A stretch of 64,000 bases of DNA, from positions 57,863,231 through 57,927,230 of the forward strand of contig CM028329.1 of NCBI GenBank assembly GCA_016647705.1. The letters run 5' to 3'. The notes beneath the pieces were generated by a model. The model was not told the origin of the DNA, searched no databases, and was given only the letters and a program-made list of their open reading frames with translations. The DNA is from Eucommia ulmoides. Lineage: Eukaryota > Streptophyta > Magnoliopsida > Garryales > Eucommiaceae. Of the stretch, positions 22,880 through 32,600 are shown one piece after another. The stretch's first letter is position 1. Every line of letters begins with the position of its first letter. The position numbers and the translations under genes are program-made.

Positions 22880-24049
22880 ATTACAAAAATATTTGAGCTT
22901 AGTAGATTACAATAAAATTACAGAATAAAAATTGAAATTACAATAATAAAATTAGATACAGAATGTTGAACAAAAAGTAAACAAAAAAGAAAAAAAAAAA
23001 GCAATTGAAAACCATTTACTGCATTACAAAAGAAAAATAGAATGAAATACTATAACATGTTGATCGAGTCTATCGTATTACAATATCTCCTTAAAGTGGA
23101 TCTTGCCCTTACAATGGTGTTGACAGTTCAATCGAGTTTATGTCTTCCAGAATGCAACGATCACAACTTCAGGTCTCAACACTGAAAATCAAGAGTAAAA
23201 CAAAAAGAGAGTTTGCGTAAACTCTCTCTCTCTCTCGAGCAAAGACTCCGATGAAATTTGTGAATGCAATGCTTAGAATACCTATATACTGAAAATTGTT
23301 TGCTCTTGTATAGTGAGCAAAAAAGAAACAAATGACATTGAAGAGACCTTAGACCGTAGCCCCAGAATTAACAATCATAAATTAATTTGTAACTCTCTAA
23401 ACAGACATTAGATTTTGTAACACTCTATAGTTTTGAATGATTAGACTCTATTTGGGTTTTTGTCAATTTGATTTTTAGATGCCCTAAAAATATATCACAA
23501 CAAAGCCAAGCATTCTCCAAGACCCTAAACCCAAATTAGGCCCATCGCATGCGCGTGTGGTTTTATTTATGTTATAACTATTAATTAGTCTACTTTCTGT
23601 TCATAACACTTAGCTCCCTAAGGGGCTTGCCTTCAAAAGTTAACACGAGTATTAATAAATAACTTTTTCACATTCTTCACTAATCCATGCGAGATAACCA
23701 ACACAACACATCAATAACAACTTTAAATTGGTACTTTAAGTGATAATTTTTTATATTTACCTTTAAATATTTTTTTTACAAATAAATATACAACATTTAT
23801 TTTCTCACCAAGAAGAACATATTGGTATATTCATATGTCATAATTTAAAATTAGGAGCACAAATAATTGGGTCCAACAATATCAAAAAATAATTTTTATA
23901 AAACAAATATTTCATCAAATCAAAACTCAAATATATATTAACTAATTTGCACATTACAAAAAAAATAAAAATCAGCAAATTTATATTATATCTAGTAGAC
24001 ATTTGAATTCTCTTAAATACAGAAACCCAATTATGAAAATAATTTCTCA
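22880..24049. other. Intergenic stretch, unassigned
   Basis: No gene is supported. About 22960-23640 has features of LTR or leader sequence (a GAGAGTTTGCGTAAACTCTC palindrome at about 23208-23227 and TCATAACACTTAGCTCCCTAAG), but the ends are unclear. The remainder is AT-rich. Confidence 0.35.
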
Positions 24050-24250
24050 GTGCCCGGTTATTAAGGAGAAATGCCTCTTTTTCATGTTAAAAAATGTTCT
24101 ATTATTTTAGGGAATACTCCAAGAATTAAATTTTGAATTTAATCTTGAATGCATCACACCGATGTGGAAGAATGCGCTCTTAAAATCACCCAGAGAGATG
24201 ATTAGTCGAAATGCGCGTTAACTATTCTATGCACACCTTACCGTAAAACC
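24050..24250 (+). mobile_element. SINE, family with TTACCGTAAAA tail
   Basis: The head is poorly preserved (GTGCCCGGTTATTAAGGAG). The body has AATTAAATTTTGAATTTAAT, GCGCTCTTAAAATCACCC, GATGATTAGTCGAAATGCGC and the tail CACCTTACCGTAAAACCC. The same order of blocks is seen in the copies at 25699 and 49661. Confidence 0.7.
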
Positions 24251-24621
24251 CAAGAAAATAATCCTCCAACATAAATTTTGTTCATCTCCAACCTGGGATT
24301 TAACTGCAAATCTGATCGTTAATTTTGTTCCGAAATCCAAAGCATTATTGTTTTTTCCTGATGAATGATTGTTCCTTTTTTCACTACAAAAGAGAGAGTA
24401 AATCAAAAAGCAAAAGCAAAGCATGGGTTAGGGGTTGTTTGGGGAAACATAAAAAACAAAGTAAAAGGGAAAGGTTAAGAAAGAAGGGCTGGGTTGAGGC
24501 GTGAGAATACTATAAAGAGAAAAAGAATATACTTACAGTGATTTTCCTTTTGTTTTTTCCATATCAGAAGGAAGGATGGTTTGGTTTGGAATCTTTTTTT
24601 TTTGGGTCCCCAAATGGGGAA

Positions 24622-24930
24622 GGAGTGAGGCTGTACCAGCATGACCTAGCTAGGGTTAGCCCTTCCCTGATCTCTCTCTACTTTCTCTCTTTCTTCTTCT
24701 TTTTTTTTTTTTTCTTTTTTCTTTTTTTTGTTATACCGATGGGTGTCCTTACACCACACAAGATGTGAGACTAATCTCGTTCGAAGTGCGTGATTGTCTC
24801 TGCCAATTAATATTTTTTCACAAGTTCAAACATCTAATCTTATAGAGAGGTCTTTCAACTAATTGGTCTTACCATTTAAACTCTACTTTCTCTCTCTAAC
24901 CAAGGCTAGATCATGCTGGCAGCTTCACTT
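24622..24930 (-). ncRNA. MIR167: MIR167 precursor hairpin with a SINE in its loop
   Basis: On the - strand, 24927-24907 is an exact miR167a sequence (TGAAGCTGCCAGCATGATCT plus A). The opposite arm at 24650-24625 reads AGGTCATGCTGGTACAGCCT and pairs with it, leaving a 2-nt bulge and few mismatches. The stem continues inward through CTAGCC-TTGGTTAG against CTAACCCTAGCTAG. As it stands the hairpin spans about 309 nt. A 190-bp SINE with a 15-bp duplication sits in the loop, and without it the precursor would be about 104 nt, a usual MIR167 size. Both arms are well conserved, so the locus may still be processed. miR167 targets ARF6/ARF8. Confidence 0.9.
24691..24880 (-). mobile_element. SINE inserted in the MIR167 loop
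   Basis: Read on the - strand it starts TTTAAATGGTAAGACCAA and has an A-box-like ACCAATTAGTTGAAAG and a B-box-like GATGTTTGAACTTG. The body includes CGAACGAGATTAGTCTCAC and GGTGTAAGGACACCCATCGG, and it ends in an A-rich tail (T-rich on the + strand, 24691-24729). A perfect 15-bp duplication, CTCTACTTTCTCTCT, flanks it at 24676-24690 and 24881-24895. Confidence 0.85.
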
Positions 24931-24997
24931 TTTCCCTTGCAGACCTAGTCAAATCTCGATCCAGAAAGGAGGTCAACTTCATGAAATTTGAAATAAC

Positions 24998-25600
24998 TTG
25001 CTTTTTCTTTTTGTTTAATATAAAATCCACAGTTACCCAAAAAAAAAGGAGAAAAAAAATAAGCAAGAAATATGGGTAGTCTTTGAATCTTGATGCAGGT
25101 CTATGGAGGAAGGAGAAAAGGAAGAACCCTAGTTTCATGAGAAAAAAAAAGACAACCCAGTGCATGAAGACTATCGTCATTACGAGGTCTAGAGAGAATT
25201 AGAAGTAGTTATATGTAAAATTAAAGAAAAATAAAATAAATTTGTAATTATTTTTCAAAAAAATTTTAACACCAACTAGAAAATATAGTTATATGTAAAA
25301 TTAAGGGGAAAAAAATCAACATGGTATAGAACAAATAGATAAATATTTATTATATGAAGTAACATGCTTTTTCTTTTTAATATAAATCCACATTCCCCCC
25401 CCCCCCCCCCAAAAAAAAAAAAAGAGGAAAAATAAGCAAGAAATATGGGTAGTCTTTGAATCTTGATGCATTTTTCTGGAGGAAGGACAAAAGGAAGAAC
25501 CCTAGTTTCATGAGGAAAAAAACAATTTTTTTTAGACAATATAGTTATATGTAAAATTAAAGGGAAAAAAAATCAACATGGTATATAATAAATAGATAAA
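24998..25600. repeat. Duplicated blocks upstream of the second MIR167
   Basis: About 160 bp at 24998-25155 recurs at 25363-25522; shared landmarks are ATATGGGTAGTCTTTGAATC and AAGGAAGAACCCTAGTTTCA. A second block, ATAGTTATATGTAAAATTAA with CAACATGGTATA, occurs at 25286-25345 and 25540-25600, and a shorter form is at 25205-25247. The copies are direct repeats. The first lies about 70 bp upstream of the MIR167 hairpin in the sense of transcription. A (C)18 run interrupts the second copy. Confidence 0.85.
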
Positions 25601-25698
25601 TGTAAAAATGTTTTTTTTCCCTTTCTACCGAGGAGTTATCAACAAGAAATTAATCTGAAAGAGAAATCCTGACAATTTAAGCAAATGAAAAGAGAACC

Positions 25699-25919
25699 CA
25701 AAGGTGTTAGTCCGATTGACAAGGAGATGTGTCTCTTTCCTTATCAATTTCGACTCTCCTGAAAAGTATTTCGGGAATTAAATCTTAAATTTAATTCTAA
25801 ATGTACCATGTCAATATGGAGGAGTATGCTCTTAAGATCATCCGAGCAGATGATTAATCGAGGTGCACTGATCCGGACAACACCTTACCGTAAAAAAATA
25901 AAAAATAAAATAAAAAAAG
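25699..25919 (+). mobile_element. SINE, best copy of the TTACCGTAAAA-tail family
   Basis: The head resembles a tRNA: an A-box-like TTAGTCCGATTGACAAGG and a B-box-like TTTCGACTCTCC. The body contains AATTAAATCTTAAATTTAAT, TGCTCTTAAGATCATCCGAG and GATGATTAATCGAGGTGCAC, and it ends ACACCTTACCGTAAAA plus an A-rich tail. I saw no clear target duplication. Confidence 0.75.
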
Positions 25920-26701
25920 CAATATATAATATAATATATAGGAGGAGGAAGAAGAAGAGGGGTAGCTAGCCAAGGGGCTGTTTGTTTTTAAGAACCAAAA
26001 GGGCAAATGTGATTATTTATAGCAAGAGATTTGGGAGACAAATGTTGATAAAGAGATGCATTAAAAGACAGAAATGAACAGCTCCAAACAGGAAATTAAA
26101 GAAGCATCATGCATGTGGGCTGCTGAGGGGTCTATACATGTATAGGGTCTAAGGTTAGAAAGGAAAATGTGTTTATTGAGATTCGTGGGTAAAAAGTAAT
26201 TAATTCCAACAATATGGAGTGGGTTAGTATCCTATAATCCCTAATTTATTTCCAACATAATTTTATGGAAAATTATGGTGGGGGCTTGATTAGCATTTTT
26301 GTTTTTCTATTTCTATTCCAATTAAAATGGGATAAGAATTCTGTTATCGTTATCGTTCTGTAATATTATGAGAAGAGAATCGCGTTTAGTAATGATAATT
26401 ATTTTTAAAATATTTTTATAATTTACTAGAAAAAAAAATGTGGTTATTTGCAACTAAACTTAAATTGTTTATATATGTGTGTGTGCGTGTGTGATAGAGA
26501 GAGAGAGTAAATGAGGAAAGAAGACAAAGATGTGCAGTGGTGGTTGTGAATCGACGTAGTGGTGGTTTAGCGTGGTGCTGGCCGGTGTGGATGGTTGCTG
26601 GCGTTTGTGGTGGTTCTTAACATTTACCCTCATCAAATAGACTGTCAGTACTTTTGCGGAAATGAATATAAATAAAGATTTTTTTGTACCTCAAATTCTT
26701 A
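25920..26701. other. Intergenic stretch without a gene
   Basis: The sequence is AT-rich, with GA-rich patches and a TG/GA microsatellite near 26475-26507. A GTGGTGGTT-rich patch lies at about 26535-26620. No coding region is supported. Confidence 0.45.
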
Positions 26702-27547
26702 AGTTGTGTTTGGGTAAAGGATTTAGAGGAGAGATTTGATTTGGGTAAGGGATTTCAGAATCCATTTTTTACAAATATCTTATTTGAGTATTTATAAGAA
26801 AAGATTTTTATTAAAAAATAGGGTATTTTATCATAGGCTCCAAGACCCATTACTAATTCATTCTTATATCCATATAATTATTTAAGTTTAGGAAAAAATC
26901 TAATTGGTATTTGATAATTATTTGTTGTACAGTAACATTTACATTTCTTCATTCATTATATTGATGTTGACATTGTTCCTATGCAACAATATCTGCATCC
27001 CCTATTCATTATGTTGCTATTAATATTGTTGTTAGACAGTAATATTTGCATCTTCCTTTTATTATGTTGCAATTGATGTAGTGAGAGAATATATATTTAA
27101 ATTTATCTTAAATAATAAATATATAAGTAGTGTTTTCTCAATATGCACTTGTAAATATTGGCCTATTTTAATTTTAATGGTAAAAATTGGGTTCTCTCTA
27201 ATTTTTTCTAAAAAATAGTGGTGAATGAGGGATTTGAAAATCCTTTCAAACTAGGTGTCATTTACGAATCTCTCCAAGGAGGAATTTTAGATCCGACTGC
27301 CGATATTGTTGGTCGCCTTCGGTCGCCGACCACCGCTGTTGACCGACGGCTGCCGACAACCGTCGACCACCTCCGTCCGCCGACCACCACCTACTGCTAC
27401 CACTGTCGGCGACTACCACCCCCCGCTGCCGACCCCCATAGTGATTATGGTGGTTATCCATACAAAAAAATTATAAAATTACAAGATCAAATTTTTCGCC
27501 TAAAATAATTATCTCTTCATTTATAAATTTCTTATCCAAATGTAACC
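26702..27547. mobile_element. Tourist-like MITE with GC-rich core
   Basis: Ends AGTTGTGTTTGGGTAA and TTATCCAAATGTAACC are inverted. TTA flanks both sides (26699-26701 and 27548-27550). The 846-bp element has a core at about 27300-27440 rich in CGCCGACCACC-type triplets. The open frames that read PTTVDHLRPPTTT or its reverse arise from this core and are not credible genes. Confidence 0.65.
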
Positions 27548-27843
27548 TTATGGAATTTTTGAATTATTTCCAAATTATTTATTAATATTTGGGAAGGTTA
27601 TCAAGCTCATTTTTGTACATCAATTCTTAAAAATTTGTAAGGAAGAATAAAAATCAGGGAGCAAAAACATCAAATAAATGGTGCCCTATATAATCACTGT
27701 CGCATCCAAAAAATTGATTAGAGGATTGAATGTTCACTTGCTTGTATGTAAATAAAAATAGTTACGACCATTAATTAACATTTACTAATTAAACCAAAAA
27801 ATATTCACGTTAACTCATTTGACAAAATCACATTAACAATTTA

Positions 27844-28324
27844 GGTGGCGTTTGGTAATCGTGAGCAGTAAGATAGAAATTTTGTTTTCTTTTTAAAAGT
27901 AGAATCGCGTTTAGTAACGATAATTTTTTTTTTTTTGGGAACAAAATCGCGTTTGGTAACGATTTTATCCTAAAACTATTTTTTTTTTTTTTTGAGATTT
28001 TTTTTTTTTGTTTTGGCCGGACGGTGACCGGCGGGTGGGTGACGGTGGCCAAACGGCCGGCGGCACCGGAAGTTGCTAGACGGTGGCCGCCGCCGGCCGG
28101 CGGATGAACAGTGACAGTGATTTTGGAGATGAGATGGGATGGGAATAATGAGAAACATTTTTTTTTGTTTCTCATTTCTTAAAAAAAAATGGGCACAATT
28201 CTCAAATAGGAATGAAATGGGAACGGGAACAAAAAATTACCAAACGCTATTCGCAAACAAAAATTCCAAAAATCTGGGAATGGGATAAGAATTTTTAGGA
28301 TGGAAACGGTTACCAAACGGGACT
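27844..28324. mobile_element. Tourist-like MITE with GC-rich core
   Basis: Ends GGTGGCGTTTGGTAATCG and GGTTACCAAACGGGAC are inverted, with TTA on both sides (27841-27843 and 28325-28327). Both halves contain AATCGCGTTTGGTAACGA-like blocks. The core at about 28013-28105 is GGC/CCG-rich (GACGGTGACCGGCGG). Confidence 0.65.
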
Positions 28325-28375
28325 TTAATAAAAACATATGAATAAGAAAATACAACATTGAATACCATACACACA

Positions 28376-28584
28376 CCATCAACAAGGTGTAACTCAAGTA
28401 GTAAAGTATACTTAAACTAAAGCAGTTGAGGAGGTCTCTACAAGATCATGAATTCGAGTCTATAGAAAAGTACTTGTTGGGAAGGATAATCACGAACCAC
28501 GAATGAGATGTCTTTCACCCTGTATGGATAGAGAAACATTCATGAGTATATATATATATAAATAAAAAAAAAAAAAAAAAAAGG
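28376..28584 (+). mobile_element. tRNA-derived SINE
   Basis: The head has an A-box-like TAACTCAAGTAGTAAAG and a B-box-like GAATTCGAGTCT. The body runs through ATGAGATGTCTTTCACCC to an A-run at 28562-28582. A perfect 14-bp duplication, ATACCATACACACA, lies at 28362-28375 and 28585-28598. It differs from the Au SINE and from the TTACCGTAAAA family. Confidence 0.85.
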
Positions 28585-28662
28585 ATACCATACACACAAT
28601 GAGAAATAATGTAGTTAACATTTATTTAATCTGTTAATAAGTCACAACGAAAAAATATTTTA

Positions 28663-29220
28663 GTTTGGTTAGTGTTCTCACTTTTCTGAACCCAACTGGA
28701 ATGGGTTGGGTTGAGTTGAATTAGGTTGAGTTGAGAATTTTGGAAACAAAATTGCGCTTGATAATGACAATTTTTGTTTTGTGTTGAGAACAGAATCATG
28801 TTTGGTAACGATTTTATCCTAAAACTAATTTTTTTTTTTTTTTTGTGTTTGGCGGCGGCCGGATGCCGGCGACGGCGGTGGTGGCCGGCGGCGGTGGACG
28901 CACGGTGTCTGGAGACGGTCACCTGAAGTGGCCGGCAACGGTCGCCGAACGGTGACGGCAGACGGCGGTGGACAGTGACCAGCGGCGGGTGGTCCTCGGA
29001 TGGTGGCCGGAGTTGAGAATTTTGGGTTGAGTTTTTTGGGGAATAAAAAAAAAAAGAAGTTTTTTTTTGTTTCTCATTTCCTTAACAATTTGAGAATTAA
29101 TTCTTATTTTTTGGGTTGGGTTGGGTTGAGTTTTGTACTTGCCAAACGCGTTTCCAAAAATCAAACTCATAATTTTTGGATTGGGTTGGATTGGGTTGGG
29201 AACACTAACCAAACAAGGCC
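28663..29220. mobile_element. Tourist-like MITE with GC-rich core
   Basis: GTTTGGTTAGTGTTCTC on the left mirrors GGGAACACTAACCAAAC on the right, whose outer end AAGGCC is followed by TTA (29221-29223). The left end has lost its outermost bases but is also preceded by TTA. GGGTTGGGTTG tracts border a core at about 28850-29010 made of GGCGGCGG and CCGGCGAC-like triplets. Confidence 0.7.
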
Positions 29221-29630
29221 TTAAAGTTTGAGTTCTAATTTTAAAAAATGAATGTTTGAGATTTTAACTTGTGCAACATGTTAATTTATTACTAACTTCA
29301 AATTGTTCTACGTCCGGGCTTTGGTCGGGTCGAATATCAAGCTGGGTTTTGATCCAATTTAATTACCCGAATACGGGTAACGGGCGTACACGCGGGAGCC
29401 CCACTTGTTCTTGAGGGAAAATTGAGAAAATGAAAAAATTGTTGATTCAATTTTTCGATGTCGTTAACCGCCATAATCGTGATCGTTGTTCTTCACATGG
29501 AGTGTATATGAAATTGTAGCTTAATTTTGGAGTGCCGATTTGAAACAACAGGAACCCTAGAACGAGAAGCTTTGAAGAAATTTAAATTTTCAATCGCTAA
29601 ATCGTTGTTCCTGACTGCTGAGCTTGAACA
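29221..29630 (+). promoter_or_regulatory. Upstream region and 5' leader of the JmjC gene
   Basis: This is the only sequence between the last MITE and the start codon at 29631, so the promoter must lie here or within the MITE. It has a CG-richer block (ACGGGTAACGGGCG at about 29366). I see no obvious TATA box close to a plausible start. Confidence 0.4.
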
Positions 29631-32600
29631 ATGGAAGAGGAATATCTGCGGATTCGAGTATACGATGAAATTCCGTCCGCCGAGGAGTTCGTTTCTCAGA
29701 TTGAGCCCAAAAATGTTCCCGCTGTAATAGTTCGATGATCTGGTTTCCTTTTCTTCTTCTTTACATGTTTCCTGCTCTAGGGAATTTCTGTTCGTTTGAT
29801 ATTTCGTTCTTCTCTATTTTTTTAGGCATTTATTGGTTGTGTCAAGAACTGGAAAGCTCTCTCTGAGTGGAACCCTTCCCATGGCGGTCTCGATTATATG
29901 CGGGTGAGTACAAAATTGATAATATATATATATATATATATGTATGTATAATAGCCAACTCTTGTGAGGCAACGACACTGTGGTGGTGTTGATAGAGAAG
30001 TAGAGGCTCCGGAATGGGGCATAGGCCACGGGATAGGTATCTCGTGTCCTCTTATGGACCAAGTGGAACGAACTGGCCATCACGACAAGGATATCGTGTC
30101 TTTGAGTGGATATTGTGAGATCTCATATCGAAGTAGTAGAAAATATTATCTGATATAAAGTACTACCTGAACTACTACTCGTTATCTTTAGAAAATATTG
30201 TCTGATTTATAAAGTATTACTTGGACTACTACTAGTTATCTTTACTTTAGCATTTTGAGCCACCTGTTCTCGGTTCAAAAAGTTATTAGGCTAGTGGTAT
30301 ATATGCACAAATACACACACACATATAATACATATATATATGAATATATTTATAGAGACACACACACACATATGGGTTTATCTGTGAATGAGTGATTCAA
30401 AACAGCTTGATAATGGCAAACTATGTTTTTCGATTACTAGACTTGTGGTGTTTAATAAATTTGGTCTAAAATTGTTCAAGCTATTAACTACTGAAGAATA
30501 TATTGAAGTTATTTGATTTCTATTATACAGCTGGGTGGATGCAGTCGAGCACAAATTGAGGTGCTCGACCGGTTCTAACTCATATCTTGGACGTTAGAAC
30601 CAAATATTTATCTTTGATAAACCGGAAGAACTCTGTCTGCACTAAATTCAATGCATATAATGGAATTTGCCTATTTGATTGCAAAAACTGTTTATATGAA
30701 TTGGTTCTATGTTCTGAGTTCAACAATATGAAGCAATAGCAAATTATCATTACTGGTGAAACATTGGATGCAATATAATATATGATATAGTTTCTATTGT
30801 TTTTTTGCTACCCACCCCATTCCCCCATTCAACTGGAGAGTGAATTTCTATTGCTTATATTCACGTGTGGCAATGTAGAGACGAGTAGGGTCATCAACCG
30901 TTGAGGCTATGGTTTCCAAATCCGCTCCTGTATTTTATGGCGACATTAGAAGCCATGAGAGGGTAATTTGTCTTACTTCTTAGCTGATTTCACCCTCTTT
31001 TCTTGAATCACACTTACCAGATTCAGTTTATTTCATATGAGTTTTGCAGGTTTCACTGTCATTTTCTGTCTTTGTTGATCACTGCATGGAACTACTCCAA
31101 AATAGAGAAGCTGATGGAGATGCTTGTCCTGAACAAGAGAACCATGAATTGGCAGTGTCCGACGGAGGGAAAGAGAATTTTCCCTCTGATGAATATGCTT
31201 CTCATCAAATTTATTTAGCCCAGGTTGCAACTTGGAGATATATTTCTTTCATTTCACCCCTCCCCTGTGGGGTGGCTTGAAATAAATGATTTTTGTACAC
31301 GTCATCTAGCATTTCCCTTGCCTTTGTACCGTGTTATGTTAATAGCATTTGATTATCATGATTTAGGTGCCAATGATGAATATGGAGAAAGAAGACCGAG
31401 TCCAATTGGGAAATCTAAAAGATGACATTCAGACGGTGTGTATCTTGTTTTTCTATATTCTCTGAGAGACTCCGGGCATATGCTTGACAATGTTTGAATT
31501 TCAAGTGTTGAAATTTTAAGTGCTAAAATATTTGAAGTTTGTTTGATAAAATTTTAAGTAACCCATATTTCGTTGAAAATTTTAAACAAAATTTAAGAAT
31601 GACTTAATTGATTAAGTAGTCTTTATTTGTAGTTATAAAACAAACTTATTATAAAAAGGACTTAACTATTAGTTTTCAGCACTTAATTAAGCTATCAAAC
31701 ATGGTCTCCGATTGTTTATTTTTTCAGCTTGGGGCTCTGCGTGAACCCCATTATAACTTCCACATGCATTTGTTGACTATGTGCAGCCTGCATTTCTGGC
31801 CCCATTATAACTTCCACATGCATTTGTTGACTATGCGCAGCCTGTATTTCTGGGTACTAAGGCCCTTGTTTCTGTTAATCTGTGGATGAACAGCGCAAAT
31901 ACTAGATCAAGTACTCATTACGATCCACACCACAACCTTCTTTGCGTAGTTTCTGGTTGTAAAACAGGTCAGACAGTTTCATATTTCTAGCGGAGCATAA
32001 CTTAAATTTGCCTATAAGTACTTGTGGTTGTCATACTTCTGTTATTTAGTTCCTACTTACTTCCGTTTCCTTTATTCTTTTGAGTTAGATGTAAAATTGT
32101 TTATGTGGATTAAACTTGGCTTTATCCATGTGTCTGCTTGTGTAAATGATCTTTTAATGAAAAACAGAATTGAGTAAGTGTTTGCCATTACAATTTATTT
32201 AGTTCAACATACGTGGGCATTCTTTTTTACCTGAGCAATTAATTTTTCATGCAACATTTGTTCCGTTTGCATTTGGTTGCCAGCTTTGGATAAGGTTTGG
32301 TGTTTGATCTTTACATGTGTACTATCTTCAACAAACACATCACAAGTGCTAATCAAGGATTGGGCATTGTGCTTATAAATTGTAAATTTGTTTGCGGTGC
32401 GACCTGGGCTGATATTTTTTATTTCTCCAAGCATATTACATGTGGTTATGAACTGATGGAACTTGGGTGACCTTTTTGAAACCAAAAATAGTAGAATTAT
32501 TAAACTAACGTGACCCTCTGTGAATTGCAGTTGTTTTATGGCCCCCTTCTGCAACCCCATTCTTATATCCAATGCCTTTATATGGTGAAGCATCAAACCA

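Noticed and set aside
27218-27508. Pro/Thr/Arg-rich open frame in a GC-rich patch
   Set aside because: It lies in the core of a MITE with TTA target duplications. Composition alone explains the open frame on both strands.
28626-29224. Several overlapping open frames rich in Arg, His, Asn or Pro
   Set aside because: They lie in a MITE made of GGGTTGGG and triplet repeats and do not resemble a protein family.
31003-31280. Alternative open frames overlapping JmjC exon 4
   Set aside because: Only the frame with clean GT-AG borders and continuity with exons 3 and 5 fits the protein.
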